Positions 13,765 to 21,371 of a DNA stretch of 30,679 bases are shown in pieces (the stretch's first letter is position 1; each line of letters begins with the position of its first letter). This DNA is from a virus. The translations under genes were made by a program, and so were the position numbers. The DNA is taken from positions 1-30,679 of IMG/VR virus record IMGVR_UViG_3300044970_000043; one strand, written 5' to 3'. The notes beneath the pieces were generated by a model, which saw only the letters and a program-made list of their open reading frames with translations, did no database searches and was not told the DNA's origin.

Positions 13765-14712
13765 ATGGCAATTTATAACGCCTACGACGCAATCGGTCAG
13801 CGCGAAGATTTGACCGACGTAATCTATGACATCTCGCCTACTGAGACTCCATTCATGTCTTCGATTGGCAAGACCAAAGCTACGGCTGTTTACCACGAGT
13901 GGCAGACCGACAGCCTTGCAGCCGCTACTACCAATAACGCTGCTGTTGAAGGTGCTGATGCTTCGGACGCAACCCTGTCACCTACTACCCGTCTTGGTAA
14001 CTACACCCAGATTCTGCAAAAGACCATCAAAGTCTCTGGCACTCTGGATGCAGTGAACAAAGCTGGTCGTAAGTCGGAAAAGGCTTACCAGTTGGCTAAG
14101 GCTTCGCAAGAGCTGAAGCGCGATCTGGAAACCATCCTGCTGTCGAATCAAGGTCGTTCGGCTGGTTCAAGCAACTCGTCTGCTCGTAAGATGGGTTCGC
14201 TGTTGTCTTGGATCAAGACCAACTCGTCTGTTCAGACTAACGGTGGCGATCCTACGACTATCGGTGTGTCGACTCGTACTGACGGTAATACCCGTACCTT
14301 TACCGAAGCCCTGCTGAAAGAAGTTGTGGCTGAAGTGTTTACTTCGGGTGGTTCGCCTAAGGTTCTGATGGTTGGCCCATCTGGTAAGCAGAAGGTTTCT
14401 AGCTTCACTGGTATCGGCGAGACTCGTTTCAACGTCACAGGTGCAAAGCCTTCGACAATCATTGGCGCTGCTGACATCTACGTGTCGGACTTCGGCAATA
14501 TGTCGGTTGTTCCTAACCGCTTCATGCGTACCCGCGATGCTCTGGTGCTTGATCCTGAGTACGCTGCTCTGGCCTATCTGCGTCCTTTCCAGACTATCGA
14601 GCTTGCAAAAGCCGGTGACTCTGACAAGACACAAGTGCTAGTAGAGGTAACGTTAGAGGTAAAAAATGAGGCTGCACACGGTATCGTTGCTGACTTGAAT
14701 ATGGCGCTGTAA
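13765..14712 (+). CDS. Major capsid protein (SU10/DUF5309 type, HK97 fold)
   Basis: 315 residues. The N-terminus AYDAIGQREDLTDVIYDISPTETPFMSSIGK is the family opening of DUF5309/SU10-like capsid proteins. Further marks: TRLGNYTQILQKTIKVSGT, KRDLETILLSNQ (the long spine-helix region), KVLMVGPSGKQKVSSF, and DPEYAALAYLRPFQTIELAKAGDS near the end. AAAGGA (13753-13758) precedes the ATG. The gene uses more C-ending codons (ttcgg, gactcg, accc) than its neighbours, as expected for the most highly expressed gene. A strong terminator follows directly. Confidence 0.93.
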   Translation: MAIYNAYDAIGQREDLTDVIYDISPTETPFMSSIGKTKATAVYHEWQTDSLAAATTNNAAVEGADASDATLSPTTRLGNYTQILQKTIKVSGTLDAVNKAGRKSEKAYQLAKASQELKRDLETILLSNQGRSAGSSNSSARKMGSLLSWIKTNSSVQTNGGDPTTIGVSTRTDGNTRTFTEALLKEVVAEVFTSGGSPKVLMVGPSGKQKVSSFTGIGETRFNVTGAKPSTIIGAADIYVSDFGNMSVVPNRFMRTRDALVLDPEYAALAYLRPFQTIELAKAGDSDKTQVLVEVTLEVKNEAAHGIVADLNMAL

Positions 14713-14718
14713 AGAACT

Positions 14719-14747
14719 AGCCCCTGACCTTAGGGTTGGGGGCTTTT
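14719..14747 (+). terminator. Intrinsic terminator after the major capsid gene
   Basis: AGCCCCTGACC (14719-14729) pairs with GGTTGGGGCT (14734-14744, with G-U pairs) around a TTAG loop and is followed by TTTT at 14744-14747. It is the only convincing Rho-independent terminator in the window and separates capsid expression from the tail genes. Confidence 0.8.
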
Positions 14748-14759
14748 CTATGAGGATTT

Positions 14760-15056
14760 ATGGACTATAGACAACAAGTTGTACACGCGGACGGTGATGG
14801 CGGTATTATCATCGAGACTAAACAGGATGTTACTGAGATACTTGAGAGTAACAAGCAAATTCTGGAGGCAGACAAGCAAAGAACCGGAAATCTTAATGAA
14901 TTGCACCATGTAGCTCGTATCCCTTTCACGGTCATTGATGACTTGAACAAGAAGGGAATAATGAAGGGCTTTGCAATAGTAGATGATGCGGCTTTTGCGA
15001 GTTGGCTGAATAGTTCCGATAATGCACAATGGAAAGTCTATAGGGGGACAGTATGA
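14760..15056 (+). CDS. Conserved head-region protein, unknown function
   Basis: 98 residues with GAGG at 14752-14755. Reading: early acidic/glycine segment HADGDGGI, then QDVTEILESNKQILEADKQ, HHVARIPFTVIDDLNKKGI, and WLNSSDNAQWKVYRGTV. The pattern QDVT-IL--NK followed by V--IP--V---L and a late LN-S-----VY is one I know from many phages next to capsid genes, with no known role. No membrane or metal motifs. It ends in an ATGA overlap with the glycosyltransferase (15053-15056). Confidence 0.65.
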   Translation: MDYRQQVVHADGDGGIIIETKQDVTEILESNKQILEADKQRTGNLNELHHVARIPFTVIDDLNKKGIMKGFAIVDDAAFASWLNSSDNAQWKVYRGTV

Positions 15057-15733
15057 TCGTAGGTGCTTGTGTACCAGCTAGGGATGAGGTTCATACATCG
15101 TTTGCTTTTGATTTCGCCAAGATGGTCGGCAGGGATTCAAGGCACAGATGCTCCAAAGAAGGTAACGGGTTAAAGCTCTATACGATGGCAGGAACGCTGA
15201 TATTCGATCAGAGAGAGAAGCTAGTAGATGCTGCTCTGGCTGAAGGATGCGATGCGATTCTGTTTATTGACTCTGATATGCGGTTTCCGTCTGACACTAT
15301 TGATATTTTGTTAAGCCGTGATGTGCCGATTGTTGGAGTTAATGCAGTAACAAGACGTAAGCCGACACTACCGACTGCGTTGAATCTAAAGATCGAGAAG
15401 GATGAGAATGGCAAGATTACTCGTCATGCTTGGCATAAGATAGATTCGATGGATAAAGAGGGCATAGAGCCTGTTACAGCGGTTGGTTTTGGTGTTGTGA
15501 TGATCCGTAAGGAAGTCTTTGAGAAGGTTCCTAAGCCTTGGTTTGATGTGGGTTGGGGATCTAAGGGCATCATTGGCGAGGATGTGCATTTCTGCATCAA
15601 AGCCTTGGATGCTGGCATTCAGACTTACGTAGATCATAGTTTATCTAAGCATATTGGTCACATTGGTACGTATGAGTATCGATGGGACGATGTAGAGGAT
15701 GGCGCTATAGAGGCGCACAATAACGGGAAATAG
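15053..15733 (+). CDS. Second GT-A-fold glycosyltransferase, within the head operon
   Basis: 226 residues. Opening MIVGACVPARDEVH, then AILFIDSDMRFPSD with the DXD motif at Asp73-Asp75, PIVGVNAVTRRKP, GFGVVMIRKEVF, IGEDVHFCIKALDAGI at 174-189 (acidic catalytic-type motif) and KHIGHIGTYEY. These are the successive landmarks of family 2-like glycosyltransferases. No membrane segment. Being coupled between a head gene and the head-tail adaptor suggests late expression and perhaps a virion or DNA substrate. It is not a close copy of the enzyme at 7015; only the general fold motifs agree. Confidence 0.8.
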   Translation: MIVGACVPARDEVHTSFAFDFAKMVGRDSRHRCSKEGNGLKLYTMAGTLIFDQREKLVDAALAEGCDAILFIDSDMRFPSDTIDILLSRDVPIVGVNAVTRRKPTLPTALNLKIEKDENGKITRHAWHKIDSMDKEGIEPVTAVGFGVVMIRKEVFEKVPKPWFDVGWGSKGIIGEDVHFCIKALDAGIQTYVDHSLSKHIGHIGTYEYRWDDVEDGAIEAHNNGK

Positions 15734-15735
15734 AC

Positions 15736-16356
15736 ATGGCATTTACGAGCTACAGTGACCTAAAGACTACGATAGCGAACTACCTAGCTCGTAGTGATCT
15801 AACCTCAGTTATCCCTGACTTTATCCGGTTAGCTGAGGAGCGTTTACGTCGTGATCTGAGAACCCGGCAGATGCTGGTCGTTGCTACGGCTGACACTGTT
15901 GCTGGTGACTCTACGGTTGGTCTTCCTACAGACTTCCTAGAGATGCGTGATATTCACCTTAATACGATTCCTATCGCTTCCTTGGCTTACGAGGCTCCTA
16001 ACGCTTTCTACGCTAACACTAGAGCTACCCAAGCTGGTCTGCCTACTACCTATACGGTATTGGCTTCAGAGTTGCAATTCTCACCTATCCCTGATGCTGT
16101 CTACACGGCTCAGATGCTGTATTACGCCAAGCCTCCGCTATTGAGTGATACCAATGCAAGCAATGTATTCTTGGCTAACTTCCCTGATGCGCTGCTTTAT
16201 GGGGCTTTAGGTGAGGCTGAACCGTATCTAATGAATGACGCTAGGTTGCAGGTTTGGGCATCGTTGTATGACCGTTCTATAGCGTCTATTTCTACTGCTG
16301 ACCAGTCAAGTGAGTACAGCGGTCAACCAATGTCTATGTCTTATAACGTGAGGTAA
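15736..16356 (+). CDS. Head-tail adaptor protein
   Basis: 206 residues. N-terminal helices carry SYSDLKTTIANYLARSDLTS, IPDFIRLAEERLRRDLRTRQM, followed by VGLPTDFLEMRDIHL and QFSPIPDAVYTAQMLYYAKPP, then LLYGALGEAEPYLMNDARL. These are the hallmarks of the phage adaptor family whose members (like P22 gp4 in place) extend the portal ring and seal the head. Gene order, after capsid and before tail proteins, fits. Start ATG is 3 bases after the previous stop. Confidence 0.85.
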   Translation: MAFTSYSDLKTTIANYLARSDLTSVIPDFIRLAEERLRRDLRTRQMLVVATADTVAGDSTVGLPTDFLEMRDIHLNTIPIASLAYEAPNAFYANTRATQAGLPTTYTVLASELQFSPIPDAVYTAQMLYYAKPPLLSDTNASNVFLANFPDALLYGALGEAEPYLMNDARLQVWASLYDRSIASISTADQSSEYSGQPMSMSYNVR

Positions 16357-16359
16357 ATC

Positions 16360-16746
16360 ATGGCAGAAATGTCGAATTATCTGGAAAATGCGCTGATTAA
16401 CGCTACTCTCCGTAACACAGCTTTTACAAGCCCGTCAGTCGTTTATCTGGGTTTGTATACATCTGATCCTACTGATGCGGATACTGGTACAGAAGTCTCT
16501 GGCGGCTCTTATGCTCGCCAGTCTATTACTTTTGGCGCTCCGAGTAATGGCGTTAGTACTAACACCGCTGCAATCGAGTTTCCACAGGCCACAGCATCAT
16601 GGGGAACGGTCGGTTGGGTCGGCATTGAGGACGCATTGACCGGAGGAAACCTTCTGTATCACACACCACTAGACGCATCTAAGACGATTGCCTCTGGGGA
16701 TATTTTCCGTGTTGCTATTGGTAGCTTGAGTGTGACTCTGGCATAA
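16360..16746 (+). CDS. Tail fibre-associated structural protein (Gp80-like)
   Basis: 128 residues. MAEMSNYLENALINATLRNT, VYLGLYTSDPTDADTGTEVS, GGSYARQSITFGAPSNGV, WGTVGWVGIEDALTGGNLLY and the ending IFRVAIGSLSVTLA reproduce, in order, a small beta-rich protein common in phage structural operons and labelled tail fibre or Gp80-like. Expected to be a virion component at the tail or its attachment. No processing signals. Confidence 0.8.
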   Translation: MAEMSNYLENALINATLRNTAFTSPSVVYLGLYTSDPTDADTGTEVSGGSYARQSITFGAPSNGVSTNTAAIEFPQATASWGTVGWVGIEDALTGGNLLYHTPLDASKTIASGDIFRVAIGSLSVTLA

Positions 16747-16756
16747 GGGGTAAATA

Positions 16757-17257
16757 ATGCCTCTAGTTGTCAAAGATAGGATTAAAGAATCATCCTCTAC
16801 AGCAGGAACCGGGACGCTGACATTAGCTGGTGCAGCTACTGGTTTCCGTTCGTTTGCTGATATTGGCAACGCTAATACAACTTACTATGCGATTGTTGAT
16901 ACGACTGCTAATACTTGGGAAGTAGGTATTGGCACGTATACATCGTCTGGGACTACGCTTTCACGAGACACGGTTCTTTCAAATTCTTTAGGAACAACTG
17001 CAAAAATTACTTTTGCAGCAAACATTAAAGAAGTATTTGTAACGTACCCATCAGACAAAGCTGTTTATGGCGATGCTACAAATACGGCTTACGAGCCTCA
17101 ATTTGCTGCGTCTAACGGTGTTTATCTAAACTCCAATACGGTAGCAACGTCTTTCACATTTCCAACTAACTACAATGGCATGAGTTCTGGCAATGTCACA
17201 TTAAATACAGGTGTGACGGTAACAGTTCCTACGGGTGCTAGATGGGTAGTTGTTTAA
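16757..17257 (+). CDS. Virion structural protein with fibre-type C-terminal cap
   Basis: 166 residues; AAGGGG (16745-16750) precedes ATG 16757. The body is threonine/alanine-rich beta sequence with VVKDRIKESSSTAGTGTLTL, YYAIVDTTANTWEVGIGTY, TLSRDTVLSNS and KEVFVTYPSDKAVY, typical of phage tail-surface proteins. The last 25 residues (GNVTLNTGVTVTVPTGARWVVV) closely match the end of the fibre protein at 25262-26182, pointing to a shared terminal module. Probable tail or tip component; ligand unknown. Confidence 0.7.
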   Translation: MPLVVKDRIKESSSTAGTGTLTLAGAATGFRSFADIGNANTTYYAIVDTTANTWEVGIGTYTSSGTTLSRDTVLSNSLGTTAKITFAANIKEVFVTYPSDKAVYGDATNTAYEPQFAASNGVYLNSNTVATSFTFPTNYNGMSSGNVTLNTGVTVTVPTGARWVVV

Positions 17258-18028
17258 ATGTTTGGCGTTAGTGCATTTGCTCAAAGCCCGTATGCTTCCT
17301 TAGCTGGAAATACGTTATTTGCAAATGCTAGTGTCAATGCAACAGCAACCTTTACTGCAAATGGTAGAAGGGTTCAGACTGCTGCTGGATCTGTTAATGG
17401 AACCGCTACATTTGCTGCTAATGCAATTCGGGTTCAACGTGGTGCAGCTTCTGTAAATGCAACAGCGACGGTAACTGCTAACGGTAGAAGGGTTCAATCT
17501 GGCGCTGGTTCTGTCAATGCGACAGCAACTTTTACAGCAAATGGTAGGAGAGTTTTATTAGGAAATGCTGCTGTTAATGGAACTGCGACAGTTACAGCAA
17601 ATGGTGGATTAACTCAATTTGGTAATGCTGTTATTAATGCAGCAGCAACTTTTACCGCTAATGGAAGAAGGGTTCAGTCAGGCTCTGGTTCCATTAATGC
17701 AACGGTTACTTTTACTGCTCTTGGCGGTGTTAGATACGATGGTGTTGCATATATTAATTGTGAGGCATTAGTTAATTGTATTCCAAACGCTACATTCTCT
17801 GGTGTTGGGTACGTTAATGCTTTAGCAATATTTAGTGCTAATGGTGGAATTATTGGTGAGGAATGGTCAGACGTTATTCCTGAAGGTACTACATGGACTG
17901 AGCAAATGCCTGAAAGCAATCAGTGGACTGAAGTAACTGCTGGATCGGGTAATTGGGATTTAGTTGCTGCCAATAGCAATACATGGACTCAGGTATCAGA
18001 ATCAACAAATAGTTGGACGAGGCAATAA
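17258..18028 (+). CDS. Repeat-built virion protein (20-residue repeats plus W decads)
   Basis: 256 residues, starting right after the previous stop. After a 24-residue leader come nine repeats of exactly 20 residues (25 to about 200) on the plan SVNATATFTANGRRVQSGAG, the last three degenerate. Residues 201-256 change to a second pattern with Trp at 203, 213, 223, 233, 243 and 253, every tenth residue. No signal peptide or metal motif. The alternating small/beta-branched residues suggest a beta-solenoid or stacked beta-sheet shaft. Being between tail surface proteins and the gp10-like protein, it is most likely a virion spike or filament. No family name is recognised. Confidence 0.75.
   Translation: MFGVSAFAQSPYASLAGNTLFANASVNATATFTANGRRVQTAAGSVNGTATFAANAIRVQRGAASVNATATVTANGRRVQSGAGSVNATATFTANGRRVLLGNAAVNGTATVTANGGLTQFGNAVINAAATFTANGRRVQSGSGSINATVTFTALGGVRYDGVAYINCEALVNCIPNATFSGVGYVNALAIFSANGGIIGEEWSDVIPEGTTWTEQMPESNQWTEVTAGSGNWDLVAANSNTWTQVSESTNSWTRQ
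17330..17857 (+). repeat. In-frame 60-bp tandem repeats
   Basis: Nine consecutive 60-base units encode the 20-residue repeats of the protein above. The tract GTCAATGCAACAGC or close variants recurs at a 60-base pitch. Units 1-6 are the most alike; 7-9 diverge. Synonymous differences between units show the array is not a very recent duplication. Confidence 0.85.
17864..18016 (+). repeat. In-frame 30-bp period (tryptophan decads)
   Basis: TGG codons occur every 30 bases from 17864 to 18014 (six copies), each usually followed by T, S or D plus an acidic or glutamine residue. The period is exactly half that of the preceding array. Confidence 0.8.
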
Positions 18029-19452
18029 TGGCTAAACAAAAGATACTACTTGGTGAATGGTTGCCAGATCAGCCGGGAGTTACTGGGTCAGTTACAGAGG
18101 CTACTAATTGCTATCCTGTTACCAATGGGTATGCCCCGTTTAAAGGTGAAGCAAATTTATCTGATAACGCTGGTGCTGAACTATTGCTGACGTTCGCTGG
18201 TAAGTTTGCAAACGGTGTAACTTTATTTGCTGGATCGAGTTCCAATCTTTACAAGTTTAGTACAGCGGATTTAGATCTTGATGCTTTGACAACAACCGGG
18301 TACTCAAACATTGAGTTTTGGGATGTGACTCAGTTTGGTCAAAAGATGATTGCTGCTAATGGCGCTGATAAGCTCCAATCTTATGATCTTGTCGTAGGCA
18401 CTGCATTTGCTGATTTGGCCGCTGCTGCTCCTGCTGCTAAGTTTGTAACGGTTGTCCGTGACTTTGTTGTGGCTGCTAGTGTTAGTGGCGATGAAAACAA
18501 GGTTTATTGGTCTGATATTAACGATGAGACAGACTGGACTCCCGGTGCTGCATCTCAGTCAGATAGCCAAGTATTGCCAGACGGAGGTAATGTTACTGGC
18601 CTAGCTGGTGGCGAGTTTGGCTTAGTGCTTATGGAACGCGCTATATACCGAATGAGTTATGTCGGCTCTCCGTTCTTTTTCCAGTTTGACGCTATTTCTA
18701 GGTCTTTGGGCTGCATTTCTAACGGGTCTATTGCTCAGTACGGCAACCTAACGTATTTCCTTGCAGACGATGGTTTCTATGTTTGCGACGGCCAGAACCT
18801 AAAGAATATTGGCGAGGAGAAAGTTAATCGCTATTTCTTTGACGTTGCTGCCAAAGGTGATTTGCGGCTAAAGATGTCATCTGCTGTTGATCCTATTCGT
18901 AAGTTGGCTATGTGGTGTACTCCGCTACAGTCAGGTGGTTATGGATTATTTGTTTTTAGCATCCCTTTAAACAAATGGTCTTACATTGAAACCACTGCAA
19001 CATCGATTGCTTCTGTGTTAACTGCGACAACTACGCTTGAAGACTTGGATAATTACTCTGCAAGCCTTGATGCTTTAGCTGTTTCTCTTGACGATCCTCA
19101 ATGGGCTGGTGGTAATTTGCTGCTTGCTGGTACATCTGGTCAAAGAATAATCACATTTGGTAACTCTTTTAAGACTGCGAGCATATCAACGGGTGATATT
19201 GATACTGGTCGGTCTATTATTACTTTAGCAAAGCCAATTGTTGACGGTGGTAGCGGATCTATTGCTGTTTCTAGCCGGGATAATCTTGGTGAGCAAGTGG
19301 AATTTGGCTCAAGTGTGGCTCCTGACGCAGAAAACCGCGTGAGCTTGCGGTCTAACGGTGAATATCATCGACTAAAACTGACTCCTACTGGAACTAGCTG
19401 GAAAACTGCTGTTGGCATGGAGTTTGACATTGTTAAACAGGGTGATCGATGA
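18028..19452 (+). CDS. Tail accessory / packaged-DNA stabilisation protein (P22 gp10-like)
   Basis: 474 residues from ATG 18028, with GAGG at 18019-18022 five bases upstream; a TTG at 18013 would add 5 residues but lacks support. The opening LLGEWLPDQPGVTGSVTEATNCYPV with GYAPFKG is the family signature. Repeated beta blades follow (ITFGN, VYWSDINDETDWTPG, YRMSYVGSPFFFQFD, ISRSLGCISNGSIAQYG, YFLADDGFYVCDGQ), as in the beta-propeller of P22 gp10. It plugs the portal-adaptor channel and holds packaged DNA in. Strong support for a short-tailed phage. Confidence 0.85.
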   Translation: MAKQKILLGEWLPDQPGVTGSVTEATNCYPVTNGYAPFKGEANLSDNAGAELLLTFAGKFANGVTLFAGSSSNLYKFSTADLDLDALTTTGYSNIEFWDVTQFGQKMIAANGADKLQSYDLVVGTAFADLAAAAPAAKFVTVVRDFVVAASVSGDENKVYWSDINDETDWTPGAASQSDSQVLPDGGNVTGLAGGEFGLVLMERAIYRMSYVGSPFFFQFDAISRSLGCISNGSIAQYGNLTYFLADDGFYVCDGQNLKNIGEEKVNRYFFDVAAKGDLRLKMSSAVDPIRKLAMWCTPLQSGGYGLFVFSIPLNKWSYIETTATSIASVLTATTTLEDLDNYSASLDALAVSLDDPQWAGGNLLLAGTSGQRIITFGNSFKTASISTGDIDTGRSIITLAKPIVDGGSGSIAVSSRDNLGEQVEFGSSVAPDAENRVSLRSNGEYHRLKLTPTGTSWKTAVGMEFDIVKQGDR

Positions 19453-20237
19453 CTCAGTTTCGGACATTACCGCCATTTGGTAGCGATGCTCGTGGTGTTT
19501 CTGAGGTCGTTCGTGGGATTATGGACGGAAAGACCAATAATACGGGTCGGATTACGTTAGCCACAGGGAATGCCACGACAACTACCCTCTATGACGAGCG
19601 TATAGGCTTTGACAGCCTGATATTCTTGGTTCCTGTGTCTAATGCTGCTGAGGCTGATTCTACGCCTTACGGAGCGTTTCAGGACACCACAGACCAGACT
19701 GCTGCTAATACCACTACAGCCTATGCAATCACGTTAAATACTACTGATTACAGCAATGGGATTTATGTTTCCAATAGTTCAAGAATAAATGTCCGAAACT
19801 ACGGTATTTACAATCTGCAATTTTCTATTCAGTTCAAGAATACGACTAACGATGCCCAAGATGTAGATATTTGGTTCCGTAAAAACGGTACAAACATTGC
19901 TAATTCTAATAGTCGGTTTTCATTGACAGCAAGAAGGAGTTCCGGTGATCCTAGCCACTTAATTGCCGCACTTAACTTTTTCTTAGAGCTTCAGGCAAAT
20001 GATTACGTTGAAGTTATGTGGCGGGTTACAGATACAGGTGTTTCTATAGAGCATTTTGGTACGAGTACATCTCCTACTCGTCCAGCAGTTCCTAGCGCAA
20101 TTGTTACTATGACTTATGTTGCTCCATCTGCAACCTATAACGTATATGTTTCCTCTCAGCAACAAGGAAGTGCTACTCTTACGCATTGGTCAAATAATAC
20201 GGCAGATAAAACCTATGGTTACATTGTGGTGGGCTAA
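19449..20237 (+). CDS. Tail structural protein, beta-rich
   Basis: 262 residues; ATGA overlap with the gp10-like gene. N-terminus RTLPPFGSDARGVSEVVRGI, GKTNNTGRITLATG, then a jelly-roll-like half: NYGIYNLQFSIQFKNTTNDA, DIWFRKNGTNIANSNS, LELQANDYVEVMWRVTDT, SAIVTMTYV. The second half resembles C1q/TNF-like trimeric knob modules used in phage receptor-binding or tail proteins. Probably a tail-surface component assembled with the neighbouring gp10-like protein. Not recognised more precisely. Confidence 0.7.
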   Translation: MTQFRTLPPFGSDARGVSEVVRGIMDGKTNNTGRITLATGNATTTTLYDERIGFDSLIFLVPVSNAAEADSTPYGAFQDTTDQTAANTTTAYAITLNTTDYSNGIYVSNSSRINVRNYGIYNLQFSIQFKNTTNDAQDVDIWFRKNGTNIANSNSRFSLTARRSSGDPSHLIAALNFFLELQANDYVEVMWRVTDTGVSIEHFGTSTSPTRPAVPSAIVTMTYVAPSATYNVYVSSQQQGSATLTHWSNNTADKTYGYIVVG

Positions 20238-20644
20238 TGGAGTTTAGGTACATACCTGTAGATAAACTTAGGGACTGGTGGCCTAGTATTCGCCCCGGTT
20301 TGGACAAAATCAAAACACGAAGCCCGGAGAATTGGATAGTAGAAGATGTGTACACAGACTGCTTTAATCAAAAAGCAATGCTGTGGGTGGCGTTAGAAAA
20401 CAACCACCTTAAAGGCTTCTTTATCCTGCAACCTATGGGCGAAATTATGCACCTATGGGCTGCTTGGACGTTAGAAAATAATTATCAAATTATGGAATCT
20501 GGATTAAAATACATAAAAGACATCTGCCGTCAAGGTAATGTCAAATATCTAACTTTCTCTAGCCATCGTCAAGGATGGCAGCGTAGGGCGAAGCAGTATG
20601 GTTTCCGTCCTAAACAATGGATTTGCGAGGTGGAGTATGAGTAG
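20237..20644 (+). CDS. GNAT-like acetyltransferase-fold protein in the tail operon
   Basis: 135 residues; its ATG shares a base with the previous stop (TAATG). MEFRYIPVDKLRDWWPSIRP, AMLWVALENNHLKGFFILQ, IMHLWAAWTLENN, and RQGWQRRAKQYGFRPKQWIC follow the order of a GNAT fold, including the late helix-strand pair that normally carries the tyrosine region. The usual Q/RxxGxG/A acetyl-CoA loop is not clear, so catalysis is doubtful. Similar short proteins lie in tail operons of other podoviruses as I recall. Could be structural. Confidence 0.6.
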   Translation: MEFRYIPVDKLRDWWPSIRPGLDKIKTRSPENWIVEDVYTDCFNQKAMLWVALENNHLKGFFILQPMGEIMHLWAAWTLENNYQIMESGLKYIKDICRQGNVKYLTFSSHRQGWQRRAKQYGFRPKQWICEVEYE

Positions 20645-21371
20645 CCGAGGCGGGAATCAAACAAGTACAACGACTACGAGCATTGATCCAGCAATCAAGC
20701 CGTATGTTACTTATGGCTTAGAAGAAGGCAAGCGTCTTTACGAATCAGGTACGCCTAGCTTCTTCCCCGGTCAGACCTATGTTTCTCCGTCTCAGGCTAC
20801 TCAGTCAGCTCTCAATATGGCTCAGGAACGGGCTATGGCGGGTTCTCCGCTGGTTCGTGCTGCACAGCAAGAGCAACTAGCTACGATTCAAGGACGAGGC
20901 GTTAATCCATTCCTAGAGGGTGCTTTGGCTGGCGTTAATCGTCAGGCTGGCAATGTCTTTACTGAGAATGTCCAGAACCTTCAATCTAAGGCTTCCTCGT
21001 TGGGTCGTTATGGCTCTGCTGCTCAAGGTGAGCAAGAAGCTATGGCGCAAGACATATTCGCTCGTGCCTTGGCCGAACAAGGTGGTCAATTGGCTTACGG
21101 ATCGGCTGAGGCTGAACGTGCTAGACAGGTTGCTGCTGGTCAATCTGCTCCTGCAATGGCTGCTGCTGACTACGCTGATATTGATAAGCTGCTGAAAATA
21201 GGTCAAGCCGGTGAAAGTTATTCTTCTGCTGAACTGCAAGACGCAATTAACCGTTTTAACTTTGAGCAGAACTTGCCTCAACAGAAACTTAGTCAATTTG
21301 CTAACTTGTTTAGCAGTGTTCCACAAGGTCAGACAACTGTTCAACAAGCTACGCCGTCGGGAGGTAAATAA
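20637..21371 (+). CDS. Internal virion / ejection-type protein 1
   Basis: 244 residues from ATG 20637, overlapping the previous gene by 8 bases; an ATG at 20598 in frame would overlap by 47. N-terminal low-complexity STTTTTSIDPAIKPYVTYGL, then helical, Ala/Gln/Gly-rich sequence (SQATQSALNMAQERAMAG, AAQGEQEAMAQDIFARALAE) with a glutamine-rich end. The type matches small internal or DNA-ejection proteins of P22- and T7-like phages. It is the first of three successive such genes. No enzyme motif. Confidence 0.65.
   Translation: MSSRGGNQTSTTTTSIDPAIKPYVTYGLEEGKRLYESGTPSFFPGQTYVSPSQATQSALNMAQERAMAGSPLVRAAQQEQLATIQGRGVNPFLEGALAGVNRQAGNVFTENVQNLQSKASSLGRYGSAAQGEQEAMAQDIFARALAEQGGQLAYGSAEAERARQVAAGQSAPAMAAADYADIDKLLKIGQAGESYSSAELQDAINRFNFEQNLPQQKLSQFANLFSSVPQGQTTVQQATPSGGK

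Noticed and set aside
13348-13896. 182-codon minus-strand frame opposite scaffold and capsid genes
   Set aside because: Both + strand genes there are well supported; composition of the antisense reading (Ser/Leu/Arg rich, no domain) fits a shadow frame.
14167-14634. 155-codon minus-strand frame opposite the capsid gene
   Set aside because: Arises from regular codon use in the highly expressed capsid gene; Arg/Thr/Ser-rich with no ribosome site or family pattern.
17330-17857. Possible CRISPR-like array because of the 60-base periodicity
   Set aside because: Repeats are contiguous without spacers and keep an open frame encoding 20-residue units, so they are protein repeats.
20913-21347. Minus-strand frame opposite the first ejection protein
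   Set aside because: No start site or homology-like pattern; every supported gene is on the + strand.
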